From Naasia sp. SYSU D00057 (GTDB lineage Bacteria; Actinomycetota; Actinomycetes; Actinomycetales; Microbacteriaceae), in NCBI RefSeq assembly GCF_017916505.1, contig NZ_JAFMSZ010000001.1, positions 186,001 to 250,000 on the forward strand: a stretch of DNA of 64,000 bases. The letters run 5' to 3'. The notes below the pieces were generated by a model. It was given only the letters and a program-made list of their open reading frames with translations, was not told where the DNA came from and ran no database searches. Position numbers and translations under genes: made by a program. Of the stretch, positions 1 through 8,622 are shown piece after piece; within the stretch, counting starts at the first letter, position 1; every line of letters starts with the position of its first letter.

Positions 1-1
1 G

Positions 2-775
2 GTGACGGACGCCCGCGCCGCCACCTACGAGATCGCCAACTACCTCGGAGCGGTCGAGCAGCTGACCACGACGACGCTCCGCAACGTCGTCGGCGGCCTC
101 AACCTCGAGGAGGCGCTGACGAGCCGTGACAACATCAACAGCCAGCTGCGCATCGTGCTCGACGAGGCGACCGGCAAGTGGGGCATCCGCGTCTCCCGCG
201 TCGAGCTGAAGGCGATCGAGCCGCCGCACTCCATCCAGGACTCGATGGAGAAGCAGATGCGCGCCGAGCGCGACCGTCGCGCCGCGATCCTCACCGCGGA
301 GGGCACCAAGCAGTCGGCCATCCTCACCGCGGAGGGCGCGCGGCAGGCGGCCATCCTGCAGGCCGAGGGTGCGGCGAAGGCGTCGGTGCTCCGGGCCGAG
401 GGCGAGGCGAAGGCGATCACGACGGTGTTCGGCGCGATCCACGCGGGCAACCCGGACGGGCCGCTGCTCGCCTACCAGTACCTGCAGACGCTGCCCAAGA
501 TCGCGGACGGCGCCGCGAACAAGCTCTGGATCGTGCCGAGCGAGCTCACCGAGGCGCTGAAGGGCGTCAGCGGCGCGTTCGGCAAGCTCGGCGAGGCGGC
601 TCCTGTCGACGGCGCCCAGACGGCGGCGGCACGGCGCGAGGCCCAGCAGGCGACGCGCGAGGCCCAGGCCTCCGCCGACTCCGCGCGCGCCGAGGCGGCG
701 GACGCGGTCGCGGGCGCGGACGCCGAGCGCCAGCGCTCCGCGAAAAGCGGCGACGTCCCGCCGCCGTCGGCGTGA
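2..775 (+). CDS. SPFH/Band 7 (stomatin/prohibitin-like) protein, 5' end cut by window
   Basis: The visible 257 residues are the C-terminal part of a Band 7/SPFH membrane scaffold protein; the reading frame is open at the left edge, so the membrane anchor and most of the SPFH core lie outside. Family hallmarks are visible: a region around residues 50-75 ending in WGIRVSRVELKAIEPP, then an Ala/Glu-rich coiled coil with three successive ILTAEG/ILQAEG-type repeats (about residues 95-140), and a conserved LAYQYLQTLPKIADG segment followed by the WIVPSEL motif. The last ~60 residues are Ala/Glu/Arg-rich low complexity. Family members oligomerise at the membrane and often work with NfeD proteins; no NfeD gene is visible here, although it could be upstream. 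The stop overlaps the GTG of the next gene, suggesting coupling. Confidence 0.9.
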   Translation: MTDARAATYEIANYLGAVEQLTTTTLRNVVGGLNLEEALTSRDNINSQLRIVLDEATGKWGIRVSRVELKAIEPPHSIQDSMEKQMRAERDRRAAILTAEGTKQSAILTAEGARQAAILQAEGAAKASVLRAEGEAKAITTVFGAIHAGNPDGPLLAYQYLQTLPKIADGAANKLWIVPSELTEALKGVSGAFGKLGEAAPVDGAQTAAARREAQQATREAQASADSARAEAADAVAGADAERQRSAKSGDVPPPSA

Positions 776-1533
776 CCCGCCCGCTCCCCTATTTCGACTC
801 CCCCGCGCCGCGGATCATCGCGCACCGCGGCCTCGCGACCGGCGGTGCGCTCGAGAACAGCCTCGCCGCGTTCGAGGCCGCCCTGGCCGCCGGCGCGCAC
901 TACCTGGAGACCGACGCGCACGCCACCGCGGACGGCCACGCCGTGCTGCTGCACGACCCGGAGCTGCGGCGCATCGCCGCTCTCGACCTCGCGGTGGCCT
1001 CCCTGACCCTCGCCGAACTCCGCGCGATCGGACCGGTCGGCGAACAGATTTGTACCCTGGTCGACGCGCTGCAGACCTTCCCGTCTGCCCGGTTCAACAT
1101 CGACGTGAAATCGGCTCCCGCGGCCGAGTCGGTGGCTCGTGCGGTGCAGTCCGCGGGCGCCGCCGACCGGGTGCTGATCGCCTCCTTCCGCTCCGCCCGC
1201 CGCACCGCCGCGCTGGCCCGGCTGGGGGACGTCGCGACCTCCGCCTCGGCCCCTCAGGTGCTGCTCGGAGTGGTCTCCGCCCGGCTGGGCCTGCGGGCTG
1301 TCACGAGGGCCGCACTTCGGCATGTGGACGCCGTACAGATACCCGAGAAGGTGCTCGGCATCCGCGCGACGACGCCGAAGATGGTCAAGGGGTTGCACAC
1401 CGCCGGAGTCGAGGTCCACGTGTGGACGGTGAACGATCCGGAGGACATGGAACGCCTGCTCAGAGCCGGTGTTGACGGCATCGTGAGCGACCGCTGCGAC
1501 CTGCTCGCGGAGGTGATTCGGGGGCGTCTCTGA
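772..1533 (+). CDS. glycerophosphodiester phosphodiesterase
   Basis: A 253-residue GDPD-family TIM-barrel hydrolase that would release glycerol-3-phosphate from glycerophosphodiesters. The signature AHRG is at residues 17-20, followed by EN (28-29), the metal ligands in YLETDAH (E46, D48) and the catalytic His of LLHDP (H61); the C-terminal half carries VHVWTVND and the DGIVSDR segment typical of the family. I chose the GTG at 772 because it overlaps the TGA of the upstream SPFH gene (GTGA) and begins just ahead of the conserved domain; a longer upstream reading in this frame would overlap most of the SPFH gene. No signal peptide, so probably cytoplasmic. The two genes are probably co-transcribed. 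Confidence 0.92.
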   Translation: MTRPLPYFDSPAPRIIAHRGLATGGALENSLAAFEAALAAGAHYLETDAHATADGHAVLLHDPELRRIAALDLAVASLTLAELRAIGPVGEQICTLVDALQTFPSARFNIDVKSAPAAESVARAVQSAGAADRVLIASFRSARRTAALARLGDVATSASAPQVLLGVVSARLGLRAVTRAALRHVDAVQIPEKVLGIRATTPKMVKGLHTAGVEVHVWTVNDPEDMERLLRAGVDGIVSDRCDLLAEVIRGRL

Positions 1534-1642
1534 AACCCCTATCGAGTGCTCTCTGGCAACTGTCTGGGAATTATCCCGGCTGGGAAGGATGTCCCCCGAG
1601 CCGGGGTTGAGGATGGTGATCACCCAGCGGAAGGAGCCACGA

Positions 1643-2002
1643 ATGGCAGATCGCAGCCTGCGCGGAATGCGCCTCGGAAGCCAGAGCCTGCAGAGCGAGG
1701 AGGGAGTCGTCTTCTCCCCCCGGACCGTCGCCCGGTACCTCAGCGACGACGGCTCCACGTTCGAGGTCACCTTCGCCGAGGAGGCGGAGATCCCCGAGAC
1801 CTGGACCTCGCCGAAGTCCGGCAAGGAGGGGGTCCTGCTGGAGAGCGACGGCACGCCCGTCCAGTCCAGCCAGGCGGAGGCGAAGGCCCCGCGCACCCAC
1901 TGGGACATGCTGCTGGAGCGCCGCACCCGCGCCGAGCTCGAGGAGCTCCTCGAGGAGCGCCTGCAGTACCTGCGCGCCCGTCGCGGCAAGATCGCGTCCT
2001 GA
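1643..2002 (+). CDS. rbpA: RNA polymerase-binding protein RbpA
   Basis: A 119-residue actinobacterial general transcription factor that binds RNA polymerase and the principal sigma factor and stabilises open complexes. The N-terminus MADRSLRGMRLGSQSLQSEE is the conserved RbpA tail, followed by the small beta-barrel core and the C-terminal sigma-interaction helices (LEELLEERLQYLRARRGK). The core Cys residues that bind zinc in some RbpA proteins are absent, as in the zinc-free class. The ATG at 1643 has the strong ribosome site GGAAGGAG eight bases upstream (1629-1636), so an in-frame ATG at 1589 is rejected. It stands alone, followed by a perfect terminator, which fits a monocistronic, highly expressed gene. 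Confidence 0.96.
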   Translation: MADRSLRGMRLGSQSLQSEEGVVFSPRTVARYLSDDGSTFEVTFAEEAEIPETWTSPKSGKEGVLLESDGTPVQSSQAEAKAPRTHWDMLLERRTRAELEELLEERLQYLRARRGKIAS

Positions 2003-2041
2003 ACGCGCACTAGACACGAGGTCCCGCTCGGGACCCTCCCA

Positions 2042-2068
2042 GGGCCGCCGGCTTCCGGCGGCCCTTTT
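2042..2068. terminator. Rho-independent terminator between rbpA and lnt
   Basis: A perfect 10-bp GC stem (2042-2051 with 2055-2064), a 3-nt loop and a TTTT run at 2065-2068. It lies 39 bases after the rbpA stop. The minus-strand lnt run ends 38 bases away on the other side, so the hairpin may serve both directions, but the U-tract is on the rbpA side. Confidence 0.92.
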
Positions 2069-2106
2069 CGTGCGCCCGCCTCCCCCGCTCCTCGCCCCGC
2101 CCGCTC

Positions 2107-3702
2107 TCAGCGGCGGCGGCGGAGGGTGAGCAGCAGGGCCGCGAGGCCGAAGCCGGACACCAGCACCTCGATGCCGCGCCCGGCGACCACCGCCGGGGTG
2201 AGCCCGTCGCGGAGCGGCACGTCCTCGACGAGCGCCGCCGGCTCGAACGCGGGCAGCTCCTCGAGCACGGCTCCGTCGGGCCCGATGACCGCGCTCGCGC
2301 TCACCGTGGAGATGCTGACCACGCTGCGTCCCGTCTCCAGGGCCCGGATGCGCGCGATGGCGAGCTGCTGCACGCTCTCGTCGGTGCGGCCGAAGTCGGC
2401 GTTGTTGGTCTGCGCGAACAGCACCTGGGCGCCGTCGCGGACGCTCTCGGTGATGAGCGCGTCGTCGACGATGTCGAAGCAGATGTCGATGCCCGCGACC
2501 GCGTCGCCGAGGTCGAAGACCGCGTCGGTCGAGCCGGGCGTGTACTCGCGCTGGACGAGGTCGATGAGGTCGGGCGCGAACGGGCGCCAGAAGGCCCGGT
2601 CCGGGATGTATTCCCCGAACGGCACGGGGTGCCGCTTGTCGTACAGGTCGACGGCGCCCTCGCCGCTCCGCCAGAGCAGCGACGAGTTGTAGAACCTGCC
2701 GTCGCGCTCCGTGATCGTGCCGGCGATGAGCGGCGCCTGCGCGGCCCCCGACACGAGGTCGAACGCCTCCGCGGCGCGCTCCGACTCGAGCGGGTTGAGA
2801 TCGCTCGCCCCCTCCGGCCAGAGCAGCACGTCGAGGTCGTCGCGGATGATCGGCACCGACGCGGTGATGTGCCCGTCGAGGACGACCCCGTCGTAGTCCC
2901 GCTGGTCGAAGTAGCCGGACGGGGTGTCGCCCTGCACCGCGCCGACGCGGAGTGAGCCGGCCGCGACGGTCGGGAAGGCCGGGACCGCGAGCACCGCCGC
3001 GACCGCCGCCGTTGCGAGCACGAGGCGCGGCACGGCGCCGATCGTGGGCACGCCGGGCAGCGTGTTCCGCGGGCGGGTGAACCAGAGCTCGAGAGCGAGC
3101 GCGGTGAGCCAGACCATCACGAAGCTGACGCCGGAGATGCCGAGCCAGGAGAACAGCGACGAGAGCGGGCTGTCCGACTGCGACATCGCGACACGGCCCC
3201 AGGAGAAGCCGCCGTACGGCCAGACCGCGCTGATCGCCTCGCGGGCGGTCCAGAGGCCGGCGACGACGACCGGCAGCAGCCCGATGCGACCCAGGCGACC
3301 GCGCCAGAGCCGGGGAACGCGCGCGTACGCGAGCGCGATCAGCGCGCAGCCTCCTGCGACGAACAGCGCCTCCAGGGTCGACAGTGCCAGCCACGGCACC
3401 TCGCCGAGGAACAGCGTCGCCCACTCGATGTGCACCAGGTAGAACGTGAGCCCGAAGACGAGGCCGACGAGGAAGGCCGCCCTGGGTCGGCGACCCCGCA
3501 GCGCGACGAGCACGATGCCGATTGCGACGAAGGCCAGGGGCCAGATCCCGCGGTCCGGGAACGCGCCGTCGAGCACGACACCGCCGGCGAGCGCGGACAG
3601 CAGAGCGCCCCACAGCGGAAGGGGCGGCGACGGGGCGCGGGCGGGTCCGCGCGCCCTCGCCTTCGGGGCGGGGACGGCGGCCACCCTCAGGTCAGCCGAC
3701 AC
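2107..3702 (-). CDS. lnt: apolipoprotein N-acyltransferase
   Basis: About 531 residues. An integral membrane enzyme that N-acylates the lipid-modified cysteine of lipoproteins, the last step of maturation. The first ~250 residues form several hydrophobic segments; the rest is a nitrilase-fold (carbon-nitrogen hydrolase) domain. The catalytic triad is visible: Glu in LLWPEGASD (about residue 297), Lys in YDKRHPVPFGEY (about 356) and Cys in GIDICFD (about 408). The start is uncertain. The GTG at 3702 overlaps the end of the helicase gene and is preferred; an ATG at 3735 would overlap it by 44 bases, and another GTG at 3684 is possible. It is last in the tat-helicase-lnt run, and the FKBP lipoprotein of the same run is a plausible substrate. 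Confidence 0.93.
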   Translation of the reverse strand: MSADLRVAAVPAPKARARGPARAPSPPLPLWGALLSALAGGVVLDGAFPDRGIWPLAFVAIGIVLVALRGRRPRAAFLVGLVFGLTFYLVHIEWATLFLGEVPWLALSTLEALFVAGGCALIALAYARVPRLWRGRLGRIGLLPVVVAGLWTAREAISAVWPYGGFSWGRVAMSQSDSPLSSLFSWLGISGVSFVMVWLTALALELWFTRPRNTLPGVPTIGAVPRLVLATAAVAAVLAVPAFPTVAAGSLRVGAVQGDTPSGYFDQRDYDGVVLDGHITASVPIIRDDLDVLLWPEGASDLNPLESERAAEAFDLVSGAAQAPLIAGTITERDGRFYNSSLLWRSGEGAVDLYDKRHPVPFGEYIPDRAFWRPFAPDLIDLVQREYTPGSTDAVFDLGDAVAGIDICFDIVDDALITESVRDGAQVLFAQTNNADFGRTDESVQQLAIARIRALETGRSVVSISTVSASAVIGPDGAVLEELPAFEPAALVEDVPLRDGLTPAVVAGRGIEVLVSGFGLAALLLTLRRRR

Positions 3703-6133
3703 TCGCGTACGCGACGATGCCGCGGCGGATGGCATCCATCGCCTGTCGTGCCGTCCGCCCCTGCTTGCCGTCCGCGACGATCGAGATCTGGTCGAGGAGG
3801 TCGATGGTCTGCTTGGTCCAGCGGACGAAGTCGCCCGCCTGCAGGTCCGCGTCGCGGAGCACCTGGTCGAGCGGGCCGCCCCGCGCCCACTTGTGCATCG
3901 CGATGACGAGGCCGGTCGATGGCGGGTTCGAGCCGGCCAGCTGGTGGTCGCGCTCGACGTCGTCGAGGCGCGCCCAGATGTCCTGCAGCCGGTCGAGTGC
4001 GGCGCGGAACGGGCCGCGCGGCAGCCACCGCTCCGACATCTCCGACTCCTCGCGGCGCGGCTCGAACACGAGAGTGGTGGCGAGGGCGGCGAACGAGGCG
4101 GGGTCGAGCTCCGCCCACACCCCCCGGCGCAGGCTCTCGGCGACCAGCAGGTCGCGTTCGCCGTAGATGCGCTTCAGCATCACGCCGTTCCCGGTGAGCA
4201 CGATCTGCCCCTCGGCGTCCTGCTTGAGGTAGCCCTCCTCGAGGAGGACGTCGGTGACGCGGTCGAACACCTTCGCCACGGCGCCCGTCCGGTTGGAGAT
4301 CTGCTGCCGCAGGCCGTCCGTCTGGCGCTTCAGCCGCCACCAGCGCTCCGCCCAGCGGGACAGCTCCTCGCGGCGCGGCGACGAGTGGCCGGGGTGGGCG
4401 CGGAGGCGGCGCCGCAGCTCCGCGAGGCGGCGCTGGTGCTTCTCGTGCTGCGCGCGTGTCCGGTCGCGGTTCTGCTGGCCGGCCTTCTCGAGGTCGCTGA
4501 TCTCGCGGCGGATCTGCGCGTACTCGGTGAAGTCGCCGCTCTGCCCGTTCTCGTCCTGCATCGCCTTCTCGTAGCCGGCGAGCGACTCCTCCTGCTGGCG
4601 CACCTTGCGGGCGAGGTCGACCACGGCGCGGTCGGCCTGGAACTGGGCGAAGCTCGACTCGAGGATCTCGCGCGTGCGCTCCCGGCCGAACTGCTCGATG
4701 AGGTTGACGGCCATGTTGTAGGTCGGCCGGAAGCTCGAGTTGAGCGGATAGCTGCGGCGCGAGGCGAGGGAGGCGACCGCCTGCGGCTCCATGCCGTCCG
4801 CCCACTGGATCACCGAGTGGCCCTCGACGTCGATGCCGCGGCGGCCGGCGCGCCCCGTGAGCTGGGTGTACTCCCCCGGCGTGATCGGCACGCGGGCCTC
4901 GCCGTTGAACTTCTCGAGCTTCTCGAGCACGACCGTGCGGGCCGGCATGTTGATGCCGAGGGCGAGCGTCTCGGTCGCGAAGACGACCTTGAGGAGCTTC
5001 CGCTGGAACAGCTCCTCGATGACCTCCTTGAACGCCGGCAGGAGGCCGGCGTGGTGGGCGGCGACGCCCCGCTCGAGGCCCTCGAGCCACTCCCAGTAGC
5101 CGAGGACGGCGAGGTCCTCGTCGAGCAGGGTGCGGCAGCGCTCCTCGGTGATCTCGCGGATCTCCTGCCGCTCCCACGACTCGGTCAGCCGGACGCCGTC
5201 CCGCAGCACCTGGCGGACGGCGGCGTCGCAGCCGGCGCGGGAGAAGATGAAGAAGATCGCGGGCAGCAGGTTCCGCTCGTCGAGCAGGCGCACGATGTCG
5301 CCGCGCTCCATCCGCCCCATGTCGGGCCGGCCGCCCTTCGAGTGCCGGCGGCCGACGTCGCGGTTCTCCCGCACGCCGAGCACCCGCCCGCCGTAGCGGG
5401 CCATCTGCACGAGCTCCGGGTTCACCCGGTTCGTGGCGGCGAGGCCGGACGAGTCGAACAGGTCGACGAGCCGGTTGCGCACCAGCACGTGCTGCTCGAG
5501 CGGGACGGGCCGCTCCTCGGACACGATCACATCGGTGTCGCCACGGACGGCCTGCAGCCAGTCGCCGAACTCCTCGGCGTTCGAGACCGTGGCGCTGAGC
5601 GACACGAGCCGCACGTGCTGCGGGAGGTGGATGATGACCTCCTCCCACACCGGACCGCGGAAGCGGTCGGCGAGGTAGTGCACCTCGTCCATCACGACGT
5701 AGGCGAGGTCGCGCAGCAGGTCGGAGTCCGCGTACAGCATGTTGCGGAGCACCTCGGTCGTCATGACGACGACGCGGGCCTTCGAGTTGACGTTCGTGTC
5801 GCCCGTGAGGAGGCCGACGTTCTCCTCGCCGTAGTCGTCGACCAGCTCGTTGAACTTCTGGTTCGACAGCGCCTTGATCGGCGCCGTGTAGAAGACCTTC
5901 GCGTACGGGTCCTGCATCGCGAGGTAGACCGCGAACTCGGCGACGATCGTCTTGCCGGCACCGGTCGGAGCGGCGACGAGCACACCGCGGCCGTCCTCGA
6001 GCGCCTCGCAGGAGCGGATCTGGAACGGGTCGAGGTCGAACGACTGGCGTGCCCGGAAGGCGTCCAGGATCGGATAGCGCTGCTTCTGGCGTGAGGCGGC
6101 GAAGCGCTCGGCCGGGGAGAGCTCTGCGGTCAT
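3692..6133 (-). CDS. SKI2/Mtr4-like DEAD/DEAH-box RNA helicase (HelY family)
   Basis: An 813-residue superfamily 2 helicase. Walker A is APTGAGKT (residues 55-62), motif II is DEVH (149-152), motif III is SAT (180-182), and the C-terminal RecA domain holds ETLALGINMPARTVV and QLTGRAGRRGID (motif VI). Beyond the helicase core there is a coiled-coil and winged-helix/helical-bundle region typical of Ski2/Mtr4 proteins, so a role in RNA unwinding coupled to decay is likely by family. Mycobacterial HelY is slightly longer. The ATG at 6133 has GAAGGAC just upstream. It lies 58 bases behind tatC and overlaps the likely lnt start. This order (tatA, tatC, helicase, lnt) is common in Microbacteriaceae; the functional reason is unknown. 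Confidence 0.93.
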   Translation of the reverse strand: MTAELSPAERFAASRQKQRYPILDAFRARQSFDLDPFQIRSCEALEDGRGVLVAAPTGAGKTIVAEFAVYLAMQDPYAKVFYTAPIKALSNQKFNELVDDYGEENVGLLTGDTNVNSKARVVVMTTEVLRNMLYADSDLLRDLAYVVMDEVHYLADRFRGPVWEEVIIHLPQHVRLVSLSATVSNAEEFGDWLQAVRGDTDVIVSEERPVPLEQHVLVRNRLVDLFDSSGLAATNRVNPELVQMARYGGRVLGVRENRDVGRRHSKGGRPDMGRMERGDIVRLLDERNLLPAIFFIFSRAGCDAAVRQVLRDGVRLTESWERQEIREITEERCRTLLDEDLAVLGYWEWLEGLERGVAAHHAGLLPAFKEVIEELFQRKLLKVVFATETLALGINMPARTVVLEKLEKFNGEARVPITPGEYTQLTGRAGRRGIDVEGHSVIQWADGMEPQAVASLASRRSYPLNSSFRPTYNMAVNLIEQFGRERTREILESSFAQFQADRAVVDLARKVRQQEESLAGYEKAMQDENGQSGDFTEYAQIRREISDLEKAGQQNRDRTRAQHEKHQRRLAELRRRLRAHPGHSSPRREELSRWAERWWRLKRQTDGLRQQISNRTGAVAKVFDRVTDVLLEEGYLKQDAEGQIVLTGNGVMLKRIYGERDLLVAESLRRGVWAELDPASFAALATTLVFEPRREESEMSERWLPRGPFRAALDRLQDIWARLDDVERDHQLAGSNPPSTGLVIAMHKWARGGPLDQVLRDADLQAGDFVRWTKQTIDLLDQISIVADGKQGRTARQAMDAIRRGIVAYASVG

Positions 6134-6191
6134 CGGTGCGTCCTTCGGGTCGTGCTCGTGGGGCGACTGACGCTCATGAGGCGGCTGCGTC

Positions 6192-6974
6192 TCATGCGTA
6201 GCCGGCGCTCAGGGCCTCGTTCCGCTTGGCTGCGCGGCGGTCGTGCAGGATCGCGATGCCGGCCGCGGACAGGTAGAGCAGGACCATCGGAATGGCGAGC
6301 AGGAACATCGAGATGACGTCCGCCGCCGGCGTCGCCGTCGCTGTGAACAGCGTGATCGTGAGGATCGCGATGCGCCAGCTCTTGAGAATGGTGACGCCCT
6401 GCAGTATCCCCGCGAAGTTCAGCAGCACGAGGAACACCGGCAGCACGAACGCGGCGCCCACGACGACGATGAGCTTGAGGACGAAGTCGAGGTAGTCGCT
6501 CGCCGTGAGGAAGACGGACGTCTCCGGGGCGGCGAAGCCGACCATCAGCTCGACGATGTGCGGCCACACGTACCAGCCGGCGAAGCAGCCGGCGAAGAAC
6601 AGCGGGACGGCGGCGAAGAAGAAGCCGAAGCCGTACTGCTTCTCCTTGCGGGTGAGGCCGGGCACGATGAACGCCCAGATCTGGTAGAGCCACACGGGTG
6701 CGGACAGCACGAGGCCGACCGTGAACGCGATGCGCAGCTTGAGATCGAACGCCTGGGTGATGTTCGTGTAGTTGATGCTCGCGTTGTGATGTCGGGCCAC
6801 CTGCTCCATCGGCGTGCGGAGCGCGTCCCACACCAGATCGGAGAGCAGGAAGCCGCCGACCATCCCCACCACGAGCGCGAGCGCGGCGATGATGAGCCGG
6901 CGGCGCAGCTCGACGAGGTGCTCGCCGAGCGACATCCGCCGCTCGCGGTCGGCGCCCCGCTTGGCGCGGGCCAC
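6192..6974 (-). CDS. tatC: twin-arginine translocase subunit TatC
   Basis: A 260-residue polytopic membrane protein with six predicted transmembrane segments. It is the receptor for twin-arginine signal peptides of folded export substrates. The conserved N-terminal cytoplasmic motif MSLGEHLVELRRRL lies at residues 14-27, and the family's KEKQYGFGFFF-type loop is present mid-protein. The start is a GTG at 6974, three bases after the tatA stop, so tatA and tatC are tightly coupled. No tatB is seen; actinobacteria often encode it elsewhere. Confidence 0.96.
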   Translation of the reverse strand: MARAKRGADRERRMSLGEHLVELRRRLIIAALALVVGMVGGFLLSDLVWDALRTPMEQVARHHNASINYTNITQAFDLKLRIAFTVGLVLSAPVWLYQIWAFIVPGLTRKEKQYGFGFFFAAVPLFFAGCFAGWYVWPHIVELMVGFAAPETSVFLTASDYLDFVLKLIVVVGAAFVLPVFLVLLNFAGILQGVTILKSWRIAILTITLFTATATPAADVISMFLLAIPMVLLYLSAAGIAILHDRRAAKRNEALSAGYA

Positions 6975-6977
6975 CGG

Positions 6978-7250
6978 CTACTTCTCCGGCTTGGTCCCCG
7001 CGGAGTCCGCCGGCTTCGGGGTGGGAGCGGGCATGCCGGCGGGCGGCTCGTCGGTGTAGACCACCGGGGGCTCGGCGTCGCGCTTCTCGGCGGCGTCGCC
7101 CTCCGACTTGATCTCGCTCTTGAAGATCTTCATCGACTGGCCGATGCTGCGCGCGAGCGCGGGAAGCTTCGGGGCGCCGAAGAGCAGGAGCACGATCGCC
7201 AGGACGGCGATCAGGTGCCATCCCGAGAAGGTGTTGCCGAAGATTCCCAT
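6978..7250 (-). CDS. tatA: Sec-independent protein translocase subunit TatA
   Basis: A 90-residue protein with one N-terminal transmembrane helix (about residues 10-26, [19 protein letters not shown]), the conserved FGAPKLP hinge, an amphipathic helix ([19 protein letters not shown]) and a Pro/Lys-rich acidic tail. TatA oligomers form the protein-conducting element of the Tat pathway with TatC. The ATG at 7250 follows an AGAGGAC ribosome site. Its start overlaps the end of the upstream small membrane protein by 40 bases. Confidence 0.95.
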   Translation of the reverse strand: MGIFGNTFSGWHLIAVLAIVLLLFGAPKLPALARSIGQSMKIFKSEIKSEGDAAEKRDAEPPVVYTDEPPAGMPAPTPKPADSAGTKPEK

Positions 7251-7588
7251 GGGAACGTCCTCTTTCTGAGATCGGCGGTCACGAGGAGTCTACCCCGGGC
7301 CCGTCGAGCTTCCCGGCGGCGCTCCTTGCGTTCCGCTCGGAGTTCGGCGAGCACGCGATGTGCCTCCTGGACCTCGGCCCGGTCGCGAAGGATCGCGGGC
7401 ACGAACGGCTTCTCCGGCGCGAGGTCGTCGCTCGCGCGGTCGAGCAGCTCGAGGCGGCCGGCCAGCTCGCCGAGCGCCTCCATGGCGACCATGCCCTTCT
7501 TGAAGAGCCACCAGCCGAACCAGGCCAGCATGCCGAGCATCGCGAGCACGAGGGCGACCCAGATCAGCACCCACGACCACCACGGCAT
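7211..7588 (-). CDS. small conserved membrane protein upstream of tatA
   Basis: A 125-residue protein with a very hydrophobic, Trp-rich N-terminal helix (about residues 3-30), then a charged, Arg/Glu-rich helical cytoplasmic part. I know of no function. Genes of this kind sit in front of tatA in Microbacteriaceae, and the 40-base overlap with tatA suggests coupling, so a link to export is possible but unproven. A TAGACT box at 7595-7600 lies six bases before the ATG and no Shine-Dalgarno is visible, so this gene may head a leaderless tat transcript. Confidence 0.75.
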   Translation of the reverse strand: MPWWSWVLIWVALVLAMLGMLAWFGWWLFKKGMVAMEALGELAGRLELLDRASDDLAPEKPFVPAILRDRAEVQEAHRVLAELRAERKERRREARRARGRLLVTADLRKRTFPWESSATPSRDGT

Positions 7589-7594
7589 GCCCCG

Positions 7595-7600
7595 AGTCTA
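7595..7600 (-). promoter_or_regulatory. -10 box (TAGACT) for the tat operon, leaderless layout
   Basis: TAGACT on the minus strand, six bases before the ATG at 7588. The transcript would begin at or next to the start codon. Confidence 0.5.
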
Positions 7601-7626
7601 TGGGGACGGGGCGGCGAGGAAGGCTG

Positions 7627-8622
7627 TCACTGCTCGCCGTAGGCGGCGAGGCCCTGGCGCGCCCAGTCCGCGACCGCCGTGCGGGCCTGGTCGGGCTCGC
7701 GGACGACGACCACGCCCGACAGGCGGGCGGCGAGGCGCTTGAGGCCGTGGTAGTGACCCACCCGCAGCGTCGCCTCGACCACGCCCGGGCGGCGTCCCGG
7801 GCGGGTGCGCGTGCCCTCGGGCAGGTAGTCGCCGAGCAGCGGAAGCGCGCTCTCGCTCACCTCGACGACGACGCTGAGGTCCTCCGGCGACGTCTCGAAG
7901 AGGGTGTCGGAGAGCGCCACCTCGTCGGACCCGCGGCTCGCGGGACGGTCGGTCGCGACGACCTCGGACATCCGATCGAGGCGGAACGTGCGCACGGCCG
8001 ACCGGGCGTGGTCCCAGCCGCGCAGGTACCAGTTCTCGTCGTCGGAGTCGAGGCGCAGCGGGTCGACCGTCCGGCGCTCCGATGCGCCCTGCGCGTCCCG
8101 GTAGTCGAACTCGACCTGGTGCCGCGACACGAGCGCCTCGCGCAGCACCGGCAGGGCGGAGTCCACGCGGGCACGGGCGACGACCACCGGGCTCGGCGGG
8201 GCGGACGCGCCGCGCGCCAGCTTGTTCATCAGCGTGGACAGCGCCTGGCGGTCCGCGTTCTCCGGCAGCGCCGAGAGGTACTGCAGGCCGGCGAGCAGCG
8301 CGGCCGTCTCGCGCGCGGAGAAGCGCGGCGACTCGTCGATCGCGACCGAGTGGGTGAGGACGATCCGGTCGTTGTCCTCGAACTCGTCCCAGTTGATGTC
8401 GAAGAGATCGTTGTGCAGGTAGGAGTCGCTGTCACCGGGCAGACCGGACACCGCGATGAGCCGCACGTGCCGCCGCATCTCCTCCTCGGTGACCCCGAAG
8501 TGCTGGGCTGCCTCGGCGACGCCGACGTCCTCGTGGTCGATGAGGTAGGGCACGAGGGAGAGCAGGAACGCGAGCTTGTCCTGCGCCTGCAGCGGGCGCG
8601 AGCTCGAGGGGCGTGCACTCAC
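7627..8622 (-). CDS. pafC: WYL-domain transcriptional regulator PafC
   Basis: A 331-residue protein with an N-terminal winged helix-turn-helix (about residues 14-60, LLSLVPYLIDHEDVGVAEAA), a WYL domain (conserved WYLRGWDHARSAVRTFRLDRM) and a C-terminal WCX extension. PafB and PafC act together as the LexA/RecA-independent activator of DNA-damage genes in actinobacteria. The start is a GTG at 8622 overlapping the pafB stop (GTGA), so pafB and pafC are translationally coupled, as expected for a heteromeric complex. A much longer upstream open frame only shadows pafB. No proteasome-ligase gene (pafA) is in the window, in line with the lack of proteasomes in Microbacteriaceae. Confidence 0.93.
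   Translation of the reverse strand: MSARPSSSRPLQAQDKLAFLLSLVPYLIDHEDVGVAEAAQHFGVTEEEMRRHVRLIAVSGLPGDSDSYLHNDLFDINWDEFEDNDRIVLTHSVAIDESPRFSARETAALLAGLQYLSALPENADRQALSTLMNKLARGASAPPSPVVVARARVDSALPVLREALVSRHQVEFDYRDAQGASERRTVDPLRLDSDDENWYLRGWDHARSAVRTFRLDRMSEVVATDRPASRGSDEVALSDTLFETSPEDLSVVVEVSESALPLLGDYLPEGTRTRPGRRPGVVEATLRVGHYHGLKRLAARLSGVVVVREPDQARTAVADWARQGLAAYGEQ

Noticed and set aside
1566-1593. SigH-type promoter (GGGAAT ... GT) before rbpA
   Set aside because: GGGAAT at 1566-1571 is present, but a GTT box at the right spacing is absent.
3446-6094. 882-codon plus-strand open frame opposite the helicase
   Set aside because: It is a GC-driven antisense shadow; the minus strand has an intact helicase with all motifs, and the plus-strand translation is Arg/Ala/Glu-rich low complexity.
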